In this document: positions 26,971 through 35,681 of the stretch, piece by piece
Layout: every line of letters begins with the position of its first letter
How positions within the stretch are numbered: position 1 is the stretch's first letter
Source: an uncultured Bacteroidales bacterium
GTDB lineage: Bacteria; Bacteroidota; Bacteroidia; Bacteroidales; Bacteroidaceae
NCBI GenBank assembly: GCA_902760965.1
Contig: CACWIN010000001.1
Coordinates: 1 to 64,000, forward strand
Direction of reading: 5' to 3'
DNA length: 64,000 bases
Position numbers and translations under genes: made by a program
Notes under the pieces: generated by a model
Told to the model about the DNA's origin: nothing
Database searches by the model: none
The model's input: only the letters and a program-made list of their open reading frames with translations

Positions 26971-27531
26971 ATGGAAAACGAGAAAAAACTATATACGCTG
27001 ATAGTTCACTCAGAGAACATAGCCGGTATCCTGAATCAGGTTACCGCCGTGTTCACGCGCCGTCAGGTCAACATAGAGAGCCTGAACGTATCGGCATCAT
27101 CAATACCCGGTGTTCACCGGTACACCATCACAACTATGGCCGATAAGGAGAGCATAGCCAAGATAGTGGATCAGATTGAGAAAAAGGTGGACATCCTGCA
27201 GTGCCAGTACTATACCGACGATGAGATATTCATGCAGGAGGTGGCACTATACAAGGTGGTTACCAGCGTTCTTACCGAGAACCCTGAGATATCCAAGATC
27301 ATACGCCGCTACGGCGCCAAGCTGATTGAGGTAAACTCCACATTCTCAGTAATAGAGAAAAGCGGACTGACCGAGGATATAACGGCTCTCAACCGTGAGC
27401 TCTCCGCACAGGGCGGTTTGCTCCAGTTTGTAAGTTCAGGCCGCGTAGCCATAACCCGCGCCCGGATAGAGCACGTAAGCGAATACCTGGACAAAATGGC
27501 TGCCAGATATGGGCAGAAAGCCCATAACTGA
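26971..27531 (+). CDS. ilvN: Acetolactate synthase, small (regulatory) subunit
   Basis: IlvN binds branched-chain amino acids and tunes IlvB by feedback. The 186-residue protein has an N-terminal ACT domain (YTLIVHSENIAGILNQVTAV, with the G-x-L-x-x-V-x-x-x-F/V ligand motif) and the C-terminal domain with ELALYKV-like EVALYKVVTS and VSSGRVAITR. Length fits the long IlvN/IlvH form. It lies 84 bases after ilvB, across repeat copy 2, and is followed by repeat copy 3 before ilvC. Confidence 0.95.
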   Translation: MENEKKLYTLIVHSENIAGILNQVTAVFTRRQVNIESLNVSASSIPGVHRYTITTMADKESIAKIVDQIEKKVDILQCQYYTDDEIFMQEVALYKVVTSVLTENPEISKIIRRYGAKLIEVNSTFSVIEKSGLTEDITALNRELSAQGGLLQFVSSGRVAITRARIEHVSEYLDKMAARYGQKAHN

Positions 27532-27542
27532 CAGCCATTTTG

Positions 27543-27619
27543 ACCTTGGCCGTTAGCTATTGGCTATTGGCTCAAGCCAACAGCTAAAGTAGGAGCGTAA
27601 GCTTCGTAACAGCTAAAGT
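27543..27619. repeat. TTGGCTA-type hairpin repeat, copy 3 (inside the ilv operon, inverted)
   Basis: On the reverse strand this copy starts ACTTTAGCTGTTACG and continues CTCCTACTTTAGCTGTTGGC, the same order as copies 5 and 6 (45526 and 53508), so it is inserted in the opposite orientation. The end in + orientation is AGCTAAAGT. It fills most of the ilvN-ilvC gap. Confidence 0.78.
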
Positions 27620-27652
27620 TATTATTAACAACTACATAAACAAAACACAATT

Positions 27653-28693
27653 ATGAAAATGAACTTTGGTGGTGTCATTGAGGAAGTAATGACACGTGAG
27701 GAGTTCCCGCTGGAGAAAGCCCGCGAGATACTCAAGAATGAGACAATCGCAGTTATCGGTTACGGTGTACAGGGCCCTGGACAGGCTTGCAACCTTCGTG
27801 ACAACGGTTTCAACGTTATCGTTGGCCAGCGTCAGGGCAAGACATTTGAAAAGGCAGTAGCCGACGGTTGGGTTCCCGGCAAGACTCTGTTCTCAATCGA
27901 GGAGGCTGCCCAGAAGGGTACCATCATCTGCATGCTTCTGTCCGATGCAGCTCAGATGCAGCAGTGGCCTAACATCAAGCCTTACCTCACACCAGGCAAG
28001 ACTCTCTATTTCTCACACGGATTCGCTATCACCTGGAATGACCGCACAGGCGTTGTTCCTCCTAAGGATATCGATGTTATCATGGTTGCTCCTAAGGGTT
28101 CAGGTACATCACTGCGCACCATGTTCCTTGAGGGCCGCGGCCTGAACAGCTCATACGCTGTTTATCAGGATGCATCGGGCAAGGCTCTTGACAAGGTTCT
28201 TGCTTTTGGTATCGGTATCGGTTCTGGTTACCTGTTCGAGACCACATTCGTACGTGAGGCCACATCTGACCTGACCGGTGAGCGTGGTTCACTGATGGGT
28301 GCCATCCAGGGTCTGCTCCTGGCTCAGTATGAGGTTCTCCGTGAGAACGGCCACACTCCCAGTGAGGCATTCAACGAGACCGTTGAGGAGCTCACTCAGT
28401 CACTTATGCCTCTGTTCGCTCAGAAGGGTATGGACTGGATGTATGCCAACTGCTCAACCACTGCACAGCGCGGTGCTCTTGACTGGATGGGACCGTTCCA
28501 CGATGCAATCAAGCCCGTTGTACAGAAGCTCTATGCCAGCGTAAAGTGCGGTAACGAGGCTCAGATCTCAATAGACAGCAACTCAAAGCCCGGCTACCGC
28601 GAGGGTCTTGAGAAAGAGCTGGCTGCCCTGCGCGACAGCGAGATGTGGCAGACTGGTGCTGTTGTCCGCAAACTCCGCCCCGAAAACAATTAA
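27653..28693 (+). CDS. ilvC: Ketol-acid reductoisomerase
   Basis: IlvC isomerises and reduces acetolactate, or its homologue, to the dihydroxy acid used by IlvD. The 346-residue length fits a class I enzyme. The Rossmann motif is AVIGYGVQGPGQACNLRDNG, and VGQRQGKTFEKA is the coenzyme-specificity loop. Later motifs are HGFAI, APKGSGTSLR, and ETFVREATSDLTGERG-like FVREATSDLTGERGSL with metal-binding Asp and Glu; EAFNETVEELTQSL completes the set. Many codons end in T (GGT, GTT, CCT), unlike ilvD and ilvB, which suggests selection for high expression. The stop codon lies in the stem of a terminator hairpin. Confidence 0.97.
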   Translation: MKMNFGGVIEEVMTREEFPLEKAREILKNETIAVIGYGVQGPGQACNLRDNGFNVIVGQRQGKTFEKAVADGWVPGKTLFSIEEAAQKGTIICMLLSDAAQMQQWPNIKPYLTPGKTLYFSHGFAITWNDRTGVVPPKDIDVIMVAPKGSGTSLRTMFLEGRGLNSSYAVYQDASGKALDKVLAFGIGIGSGYLFETTFVREATSDLTGERGSLMGAIQGLLLAQYEVLRENGHTPSEAFNETVEELTQSLMPLFAQKGMDWMYANCSTTAQRGALDWMGPFHDAIKPVVQKLYASVKCGNEAQISIDSNSKPGYREGLEKELAALRDSEMWQTGAVVRKLRPENN

Positions 28694-28715
28694 AGGCTTG
28701 GCCTTTAATTGTTTT
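28687..28715 (+). terminator. Terminator of the ilv operon
   Basis: CAATTAAAGGC (28687-28697) and GCCTTTAATTG (28701-28711) form a perfect 11-base stem with a 3-base loop, followed by TTTT. It begins in the last codons of ilvC. Confidence 0.85.
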
Positions 28716-28716
28716 A

Positions 28717-28845
28717 ACTTTGGCATTGGCTTTGGCGTTGGCTATTAAGAGGCCTTAGCCCGAAACAAAAAAATATTGACGGAGAAATCCGTCAATATTT
28801 TTTTATAACCGCTTCGGCGGCCAAAGCCAACGCCAAAGCTAAAGT
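28717..28845. repeat. TTGGCTA-type hairpin repeat, copy 4, with a nested terminator
   Basis: The left arm (28717-28743, ACTTTGGCATTGGCTTTGGC and on) pairs with the right arm (28819-28845, ending GCCAAAGCTAAAGT). Between the arms lies a separate perfect hairpin with A and T tracts. The arms resemble copy 2 most closely. Confidence 0.78.
28767..28804. terminator. Bidirectional terminator between ilvC and the PpiD-like gene
   Basis: AAAAAAATATTGACGGA pairs with its complement TCCGTCAATATTTTTTT around a short loop. The long A and T tracts allow termination in both directions between the convergent genes. Confidence 0.9.
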
Positions 28846-28863
28846 ATTTCCTGATGCGACGCA

Positions 28864-30999
28864 TCAGAAAATCTTATAGCGCTCGTCAACAATCTTAGCC
28901 TGGAAATAAAGCTCCTCAAGCATTGAGCTTGCAATGTCACGTGAAGCGATTGTTCTAAGACGGAGCTTCTCGGTATTTTCATCAAACTCTGTTGCGTACG
29001 AATCAGGAGTGATCTTTTTAGCCACGAATACGCATCCCTCACCCTTCATGGGAAGAGTAGCCTGATTTGTTGCAAGATTCATTACACTGGGACCTATGGT
29101 AGGCTCATTTGATGAAGCCGATGCCACGTAAGCGGCATTTGTAAAGTTCACAAACTGAATTGTGTCAATCTGGACACCTTCTACGCCCTTAAGCTCGTCA
29201 AAGCTCTTGTTTGCAAGTTTGTCCTTAAGAGTATCGTACTTTTTCTGGGCAAGTGCACTTGGCTTAAGCGATGCAGCTGCATCCTCAATTGAACGATAGC
29301 CTCTGGGGTGAATCTTCTCGACAGCTACCACCAGCAAACGGTCATTGGCGTTTCCAACCTCATAGATGCGTGAAACCTCACCCTCCTGAGCCGAGAAAGC
29401 CCAACGCAGAGCCTCGTGTGACTTGGCAACACCGCTTATGTTCTGGCTGTAGTTCTCAAAACCGGGATAGTAGAGCAGATGGTAATTTGAATCCTCTGCA
29501 TTCTTTTTGAGCTCATCAAGAGTCTGGTTCTGAGCCACAAACAGGCTAAGATCGTTGTAAGCCTTGTTGCTGGTCTCCTCGCTGAACTCGGCGGGACGCT
29601 TTACGATTGCAAGGTTATACTTCTTGAGAGGAGTCTTTACATCATAAACCTTGATGACAAGAGTTGCAGATGAAAGATTCAGGACTGCAACCTCGTTCTT
29701 TTTCATTGAATTGAGCTTATTGATGTACAGGGCATTGTCGCCGGTAATGGTTGCAGGCTCATAAGAATCGGCTGCAATCCACTGGATGGGAGCTGACTGA
29801 TTATACTTTGAAGCAATTTCCTCAAAATCGGCACCCTTCTTAAGCGCGTTGGCAATACTGTCGGCGCGGCTTGCAATCATAGCCTCGTCATCGGCAATAA
29901 TCTGCATCAGGCTGAACTGGATTGAATCATAACCGTTCTCAATGCTCAAAAGCTTGAATGCGTTGTAAGTGTCATCATAAAACGAGTAGTAAGGACCGAA
30001 TGTGCCGCCAACCTTTACAGAGTCAAGTCTTTCTACTACATCGTCAGGAAGGTTATTGGCCGAACGGGCAACCTCGCTGAAGCTCATTACAGAACCTGCG
30101 CGACGCAGAATTGCTGCATAATCCTCATCGGCCTCCTCAAGCTGGTTTACTATCTCATTGGTCTCGGCCATCTGTGCCTCGCGGTCAGCCTGGCTGGGTA
30201 AAATCTCATAATCAATGTAGTAAATGTCACGATTCTCGGAGTATGTATAGAGCATAGCCTTCTTTTCATCGTATGCCTTCTTTACATCGGCCGATGTAAT
30301 CTCAACATCAGCGTCGGCAAGGGTTGAATAAGGCAGGGATGCCAGCAGGACATCGGCTCTCTTGATACGGTTCTCATATGAATCCTTTGCAGCGATGGGG
30401 TTTGAAACTATCGAAGCATTTACAAGTGCCTGATACTTGGAATAGAGCAGGCTTGACTTGATATTGCTCTCAATAAAAAGCCAGTAGTTGTAAAGGGTCT
30501 GATAATAGCTGTACTCCTCATATGAAACCGAGTTGGGATCCAGAGTGGTGTACGTAGCCAGGAAAGTCTTAAGGTTGTCGGCATCAAACTTACCGGTCTC
30601 ATCGGCAAACGGGGTGTTAGCCAGGATGGGGTCTGTTCCACGCTCAATAAGTTCTCTTACCTCGGTATCGGTTACGGTAAGGCCAATAGCCTGGGCCTCC
30701 TTGTTAAGCAGATGGTTGCGAACCATGACAGCCCAAACCTCCTCCTTGATGGCGTTGTTCTGTTCCTCTGTAAAGTCCTGAACGTTGTTGGCGAACTTCA
30801 TTACATCAGTGTACTTTTCAAGTTCTGCCTGGTATTCCATAGCTGTAATCTTGGTACCATCAATTGTACCTACATACTGAATACCCTGATTAGGACGGAT
30901 AATCTTCCATGCGTCACCAAGAATAAAGGCCAGCATAGCAAGGCCGATAACGATAAGAAGCAGCGGACCTCTGCTCCTGATTTTCTGTAATGTTGCCAT
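28864..30999 (-). CDS. PpiD/SurA-like periplasmic folding factor, membrane anchored
   Basis: The 711-residue protein starts with a short cytoplasmic stretch and one membrane helix (GPLLLIVIGLAMLAFILGDA), then a long periplasmic region. The first part (about 45-250) is a SurA_N-like chaperone domain (YVGTIDGTKITAMEYQAELE). The middle (about 340-450) resembles a degenerate parvulin domain, with FGPYYSFYDDTYNAFKLLS-type sequence. The remainder may be a second parvulin-like repeat. It probably helps newly exported proteins fold near the Sec translocon. It ends the conserved block with the CNNM transporter, lptC, TPR, barrel and coaX. Enzymatic activity is uncertain because a clean PPIase signature is not seen. 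Confidence 0.85.
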   Translation of the reverse strand: MATLQKIRSRGPLLLIVIGLAMLAFILGDAWKIIRPNQGIQYVGTIDGTKITAMEYQAELEKYTDVMKFANNVQDFTEEQNNAIKEEVWAVMVRNHLLNKEAQAIGLTVTDTEVRELIERGTDPILANTPFADETGKFDADNLKTFLATYTTLDPNSVSYEEYSYYQTLYNYWLFIESNIKSSLLYSKYQALVNASIVSNPIAAKDSYENRIKRADVLLASLPYSTLADADVEITSADVKKAYDEKKAMLYTYSENRDIYYIDYEILPSQADREAQMAETNEIVNQLEEADEDYAAILRRAGSVMSFSEVARSANNLPDDVVERLDSVKVGGTFGPYYSFYDDTYNAFKLLSIENGYDSIQFSLMQIIADDEAMIASRADSIANALKKGADFEEIASKYNQSAPIQWIAADSYEPATITGDNALYINKLNSMKKNEVAVLNLSSATLVIKVYDVKTPLKKYNLAIVKRPAEFSEETSNKAYNDLSLFVAQNQTLDELKKNAEDSNYHLLYYPGFENYSQNISGVAKSHEALRWAFSAQEGEVSRIYEVGNANDRLLVVAVEKIHPRGYRSIEDAAASLKPSALAQKKYDTLKDKLANKSFDELKGVEGVQIDTIQFVNFTNAAYVASASSNEPTIGPSVMNLATNQATLPMKGEGCVFVAKKITPDSYATEFDENTEKLRLRTIASRDIASSMLEELYFQAKIVDERYKIF

Positions 31000-31065
31000 T
31001 TGTTTTGTTATAGTTTTTTATTTGTTCTTTCTTATGTTCTCACGCCTATGCGTGCAAAAAGCGCA

Positions 31066-31073
31066 CAAAATTA
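31066..31073 (-). promoter_or_regulatory. Probable -7 element for the PpiD-like gene
   Basis: The reverse strand reads TAATTTTG (TAnnTTTG), 66 bases before the start. A small hairpin (CACGC/GCGTG, 31041-31054) lies in the leader. The -33 element is not clear. Confidence 0.4.
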
Positions 31074-31137
31074 CTAAAAAATGTTCTTTAATGCCAATTA
31101 TGCACCTTATTTATTAGAAAATATAATCTAATGCTGT

Positions 31138-32406
31138 TCAGGAGCTCTTTCTGGTCAGTTCAACCAGCTCAATTTTTGTCTCGCCCTTTTTGAGCACACG
31201 GAAGCAGTAATCCCCTACGGTAACCTTTTCGTTGACCTTTGGAAATCCTTTTGCCATGCTCAGTATCAAGCCGCCAACCGTCATGTACTCATCCGATTCG
31301 GGGATATCAAGCCCGAACATCTGGTTTACATGACTTATCTCCATTCTGCCCGACAAAAGCCAGCCGTCATCGGTCTGCTTGGCTATCAGGTTGGGAACAT
31401 CGTGCTCATCCTCAATCTCTCCAAGGATCTCCTCAATTATATCCTCAAGAGACACTATTCCCGATGTGCCTCCAAACTCGTCAACCACAACTGCCAGGCT
31501 CTTTTTACGTGCCATAAGTTGTTTCATAAGCTTTTGTGCGGCAAGGGTTTCGGGTACAAAAGGAACGGTCTGGATATGCTTTTGCCAGTCATTCTTGTGG
31601 CGGAACATCTCGGACGAATGGATGTACCCTATTATGTGGTCCATATCGCCGTCATAAACCAATATCTTGGAATATCCGGTCTCAATGAACTGCTCCCGCA
31701 GCTCAGCCGACGAAACACCCTTTTCTACGGCGCATATCTCATTGCGGGGCACCATACAGTCACGGGTCTTTACGTTCGAAAAGTCCAGGACGTTCTGAAA
31801 AATCCTGACCTCCGAATCAGGCTCGCCGTCCCGGTCACCGCCCTGCAGTCCGGACTGTACAAAATAGTCCAGGTCCACTTTTGAGAAAGCCTTCTCGGTC
31901 TGTTCCTTGTCAATCCTTACGCCAAACAGTCTGAGAATCATCCTGGAAAGCCATGTAGTAAACAGGGATACCGGGTACAGGATAATGTATATCAGCCATA
32001 TGGGAAAAGCAAAGATGTTAAGCTTGCGGTTGGGATTGACCCGGAACAGTGTCTTTGGCAGATACTCGGCCACCACAATGACAATCGCAGTCGACACAAG
32101 GGTCTCTACCAGGACCAGCAGGAACTCATAATCGGCCGTGTTGATGCTGTCCGGCAGGAAAGACTCTATGAGATGGGCCATCATTGTACTGTAAACCACC
32201 AGTGCAATGTTGTTTCCCACCAGCATTGTGGATATGTATATGTTGGGATTCCTGAAAAACCTTTCCAACAGTCTGGAACTGAATGTACGCTGTTCCAGAT
32301 CCATCTCGAACCTTAGTCTGTCCGATGAAAGGAACGCAATCTCAAGCCCCGAAAACAGTGCGGAAAACAGGAGTGCCGCAATCAATATGTACAATGTGTG
32401 GCTCAT
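31138..32406 (-). CDS. CNNM/CorC (hemolysin-like) membrane protein with DUF21, CBS pair and CorC domain
   Basis: The 422 residues show a DUF21 membrane domain with about four helices (ILIAALLFSALFSGLEIAFL, then others to about residue 150), two CBS domains (about 200-330; CMVPRNEICAVEKG, AVVVDEFGGTSGIVSLEDII) and a C-terminal CorC/HlyC domain (about 340-420, with YMTVGGLILS). The family includes Mg/Co efflux proteins and the gliding-associated GldE. It overlaps the lptC end by 4 bases. I call transport of divalent cations likely but unproven. Confidence 0.88.
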   Translation of the reverse strand: MSHTLYILIAALLFSALFSGLEIAFLSSDRLRFEMDLEQRTFSSRLLERFFRNPNIYISTMLVGNNIALVVYSTMMAHLIESFLPDSINTADYEFLLVLVETLVSTAIVIVVAEYLPKTLFRVNPNRKLNIFAFPIWLIYIILYPVSLFTTWLSRMILRLFGVRIDKEQTEKAFSKVDLDYFVQSGLQGGDRDGEPDSEVRIFQNVLDFSNVKTRDCMVPRNEICAVEKGVSSAELREQFIETGYSKILVYDGDMDHIIGYIHSSEMFRHKNDWQKHIQTVPFVPETLAAQKLMKQLMARKKSLAVVVDEFGGTSGIVSLEDIIEEILGEIEDEHDVPNLIAKQTDDGWLLSGRMEISHVNQMFGLDIPESDEYMTVGGLILSMAKGFPKVNEKVTVGDYCFRVLKKGETKIELVELTRKSS

Positions 32407-32987
32407 TCGTCTTTAACAGGGAATACGCCCTCGGTCTTGCGTATGGTATAGACCGTCAGATCATTGTTGCTTTCAAAACCGTGTCCTACAATTATCTGCT
32501 TGTCCTGTTTTATCCTTATCAGGCTGTCAGAATACATCCGCTTGCTTTTGTTGTTAATAAAAAGCAGGTTGGTATCAAAAATCTCGTTCTTTACGTTCTG
32601 GGCATGGACGTTCTTTCTCAATTCCCAGAGCTCGGTTTCGGTCATGTAATAGGCGGTATCGGCAATAAGTGACGATTCCACCTGGAAAGCGGAGTCCAGT
32701 ATCTCAAGATAAACACCCTTTTCCATGCTGTAAAAGGGAGGTTTCATCTTGTCAAACACCTTCCATTCCTCGGCTATCACATGATAGCGTATGGCTCCGT
32801 TCTCGGATATGTACATATCCACTCCACGCGTAGTCATGACCGATGTGGAATCACGGCTTGTAATGGCATTGCCGTACTGCTTTCCCTTATCCTTGCATGA
32901 AAAGCAGAAAAACGACGAGACAACCGCCAGGATGACGGTTGCCACGCGTATAATGGACATCGGTTTAAAACCGGTGGTACAGTTCAT
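32403..32987 (-). CDS. lptC: LptC-like LPS export periplasmic protein
   Basis: LptC passes LPS from the LptBFG transporter to the LptA bridge. The 194 residues carry an N-terminal hydrophobic segment ending SSFFCFSCKD, a possible lipobox, and a beta-rich domain with V-x-M-Y-I-S-E-N-G-x-I-R-Y and TELWELRKNVHAQN, both typical of LptC-type beta-jellyroll proteins. A second start ten codons later (MSIIRVATV) would give a cleaner signal peptide at 32960. The first start abuts the stop of the TPR gene, and the 3' end overlaps the CNNM gene. LptD is also in this window. Confidence 0.85.
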   Translation of the reverse strand: MNCTTGFKPMSIIRVATVILAVVSSFFCFSCKDKGKQYGNAITSRDSTSVMTTRGVDMYISENGAIRYHVIAEEWKVFDKMKPPFYSMEKGVYLEILDSAFQVESSLIADTAYYMTETELWELRKNVHAQNVKNEIFDTNLLFINNKSKRMYSDSLIRIKQDKQIIVGHGFESNNDLTVYTIRKTEGVFPVKDE

Positions 32988-34355
32988 TTATCGGATGGTT
33001 GTAGTCTCGTTGATCCAACCCTTGATTTCGATGTTATCACCGGCCTTGTAACCGAACATAAACAGGTCCTCGGGCTGAGGTGTCTGCTTTTTGTATTGTG
33101 AGATAAGCTCATTAGCCCTTTCGGCAACCGATGAGTCAACCCTCTTGGCCTGCTCCAGCTTGTCAATTACTGCAAAATATGCGCAACGGTCAAGTGCACT
33201 CTCGTTTGACCACTTATGGTTGATTGCATAAAGCTGAGCCATCAGGATGTATGCATCACCGTAGTTGGGATTATTTGAGATTGCTTTCTGCAGGCATGAG
33301 CGGCTCTTGTCATAATTCTCCTTTGACATATAGAGAGTAGCCATGGTGTAGTAGGTGTTGGCTATGCTGCTCTTGTCATCATCAAGCTCTATTGCCTGGT
33401 TGTAGAACTCCAGAGCCTTGTTCATGTCGTCACGCTGCTTGATATAGAGCGAACCAAGGCTCTTGGCTGTCTTTGCCGACGGAGATATTGCATGTGCATA
33501 CTCTGCAGCCGAAAAATAGGCATCGCTTGAGCGGCAATCCAGCTTGGTCATAAGCAGCACGATCTTATTCAGGTACTCAAGGTTATCCTTGTTCTCCTCA
33601 ACCTTGGGACCATAAATGTTCTGAAGTGTCTCGCAATCGGCGGCACCGCTCTTTACAAAATAGCCGTCAATGTTGTCCTTAACCTTAATTGACTGCTCCT
33701 TGGTCTGACCCTCTTCCTGGGCGGCAATGAACTCGTCAATATAACCGGCGCAGTCAACATAGTCCTGCAACAGGGCATCACGATAAGCATCATTGTTCTT
33801 GTCCTTGAGATATCTCTGTGACGAAATCTTCATAAGGTCATCAAGAACATAATAGGTAGTCTTACCCTTGTTCATGTCAACAGTCTTTCTGAGCAGCTCA
33901 TAAGCCTTGTCAATAGAGATCTTGTTGTTGTATGTAACATAGTCATGAGCATAAGAAATCATGATCTCGGCCTCGGTGGACTTGTTCTTTGAGAACGAAT
34001 TCAACTGGTCCAGATACTTGATACGCTGCTCGTAAACTTTCATGAGCTCCTCCGAATACTGAGTCTTCTTGGCTGCATCGGTCTCCTCTTTATAAAGGGC
34101 GCGCAGGATCTTGACTCCGTGAGTATAGATATTCAGAGTGGCAAGGGGAGCCTCCTCAAATACGGTTTTCCATCCCTGCTCGTAAGCATCCTTGAAATTG
34201 TTGGTCTTTACGAACTCCGAGTAGATGCTTATGTTCTTTATTGTGTTGATGCTGTCCTCACCGTGTCCGTAACGTGAGCCGTCCTCTACACCCTTCTGGG
34301 CAAATACGCTTGTTGCAGTAACTATTGCCAGGGTTAATAATCCTAATCTTTTCAT
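32988..34355 (-). CDS. Exported TPR-repeat protein
   Basis: The 455-residue protein has a signal peptide (MKRLGLLTLAIVTATSVFAQ) and multiple helix-turn-helix pairs of TPR type, clearest at LGSLYIKQRDDMNKALEFYN, YYTMATLYMSKENYDKSRSC and YGDAYILMAQLYAINHKWSN (about residues 295-395). It is probably periplasmic and works as a scaffold. The gene lies between the outer-membrane barrel gene and lptC in a block that is conserved in order across Bacteroidales, which points to envelope biogenesis. Its exact partner is unknown. Confidence 0.8.
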   Translation of the reverse strand: MKRLGLLTLAIVTATSVFAQKGVEDGSRYGHGEDSINTIKNISIYSEFVKTNNFKDAYEQGWKTVFEEAPLATLNIYTHGVKILRALYKEETDAAKKTQYSEELMKVYEQRIKYLDQLNSFSKNKSTEAEIMISYAHDYVTYNNKISIDKAYELLRKTVDMNKGKTTYYVLDDLMKISSQRYLKDKNNDAYRDALLQDYVDCAGYIDEFIAAQEEGQTKEQSIKVKDNIDGYFVKSGAADCETLQNIYGPKVEENKDNLEYLNKIVLLMTKLDCRSSDAYFSAAEYAHAISPSAKTAKSLGSLYIKQRDDMNKALEFYNQAIELDDDKSSIANTYYTMATLYMSKENYDKSRSCLQKAISNNPNYGDAYILMAQLYAINHKWSNESALDRCAYFAVIDKLEQAKRVDSSVAERANELISQYKKQTPQPEDLFMFGYKAGDNIEIKGWINETTTIR

Positions 34356-34418
34356 ACTTATTATCTGTTTTAGTAATTATTCATATTTAAGATAACCAAA
34401 CGGGAGTCAGGTTAAATC

Positions 34419-35681
34419 TTACTCAACCATTATCTTCATGAACCAGCGTTCCAGGAAGGTCAGTCCAACGTTAATCCTGAAACAGTTCTCGGTAATCATT
34501 CCCGATGACATAGGCTGTGTCCTTACGTACTCGGCCGATACATTGAGATATGACATACTGTTGTAAACAGCGGTTATTGGCATTGAAAAACCTGCGCTTA
34601 CGCCAAACTGCCACGGGCCCTCATTTGAGCCAATCTTGAAATATGACTGTGACAGGTTTACGCCCGCCTGGTACGAAGTCCTTTTTAAAAGATTCTTGCT
34701 CATATCATCCGGCTGGATGGAGAAACCGGCAGCTGCCGATATCCTATCACTGCCTTCTCCCTCATTGCCAAAGAATTTAGCCTTTGACCATGCCTCATAA
34801 GAGACATCGGCTGCAAAAATACAGTTTTTTCGCTTATATGAAAAACCGGCCGAAAAACAATCCGGCAGACTGAAAGCGTTTTCAATGCTTTGGGTAGTGG
34901 TAGTTGAATGGGCATCGGTTATTGTTGCCTCACTTTCAAGATTCTGTTTTGGGCTGTATGTCAGTCCCAATACCAGATTGTCCTGTCCCAGTTTTATGGT
35001 ACCCTGGATGCCGAAATCAAGTTTCAGGGCCGAAATATCGGTCGAATAGGTCTTGGTTCTGGACTGTACACTGCTTACCGAGTAGGTGTTGCTTATGTAA
35101 TGCTCAAAATCGCCTCTGAAATATGATGCGTTAATTCCTGCCGACAGCCAATTGGTAGGACGCCAGCCCAAACCGGCCATATACTGTCTAACACCGCCCG
35201 ATCCGGAATATGAACCGGTACTTTTTATTGCACCGTCCTCATCCCTGCGGATATCGCTTGATGACGAAAAGCTGTATCCTATCTTGGAGAATGGTACGAA
35301 TGCCAGGGTCATTCCCACTCTAGGGAGTATGCGGAACTGCATTGCCATATGTTCAACACCGGCGTTACGTGCATTAAGCCTTACGCCGTTCTCCTCAAAA
35401 TTGGTATTCTGAAGCCTGAATCCCATATCGGCCAGGAACGTAAGGGTGTCAACCGATGAGTACGAGGCCGGATTCTTAAGGTTAAGCGTATTGCGCTCAC
35501 GGAAACCGGTACCTATTCCGCCCATGGACTTGGTCATACCTGTGGAATGGTCCGAAAGCAGGCCCAGGCCATATCTGGAGTATGGTGAATTGACGCCTGT
35601 CTGTGCTGCAGCAGGACACCACAACATGCAAATTGCCAGAAAAGATATTATCAGAAACTGCTTTTCAGATCTTGTTCTCAT
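34419..35681 (-). CDS. Outer-membrane beta-barrel protein (OmpP1/FadL-like, Bacteroidales type)
   Basis: The 420 residues start with a signal peptide (ending CPAAAQ) and continue with SPYSRYGLGLLSDHSTG and GGIGTGFRERNTLNLKNPASY, a characteristic N-terminus of this family, which is related to the FadL-like proteins. Alternating hydrophobic strands run to a C-terminal strand that ends in LERWFMKIMVE. It may import hydrophobic compounds, but that is an inference from the fold class. It overlaps the coaX 3' end by 17 bases and is thus coupled to it. Confidence 0.8.
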   Translation of the reverse strand: MRTRSEKQFLIISFLAICMLWCPAAAQTGVNSPYSRYGLGLLSDHSTGMTKSMGGIGTGFRERNTLNLKNPASYSSVDTLTFLADMGFRLQNTNFEENGVRLNARNAGVEHMAMQFRILPRVGMTLAFVPFSKIGYSFSSSSDIRRDEDGAIKSTGSYSGSGGVRQYMAGLGWRPTNWLSAGINASYFRGDFEHYISNTYSVSSVQSRTKTYSTDISALKLDFGIQGTIKLGQDNLVLGLTYSPKQNLESEATITDAHSTTTTQSIENAFSLPDCFSAGFSYKRKNCIFAADVSYEAWSKAKFFGNEGEGSDRISAAAGFSIQPDDMSKNLLKRTSYQAGVNLSQSYFKIGSNEGPWQFGVSAGFSMPITAVYNSMSYLNVSAEYVRTQPMSSGMITENCFRINVGLTFLERWFMKIMVE

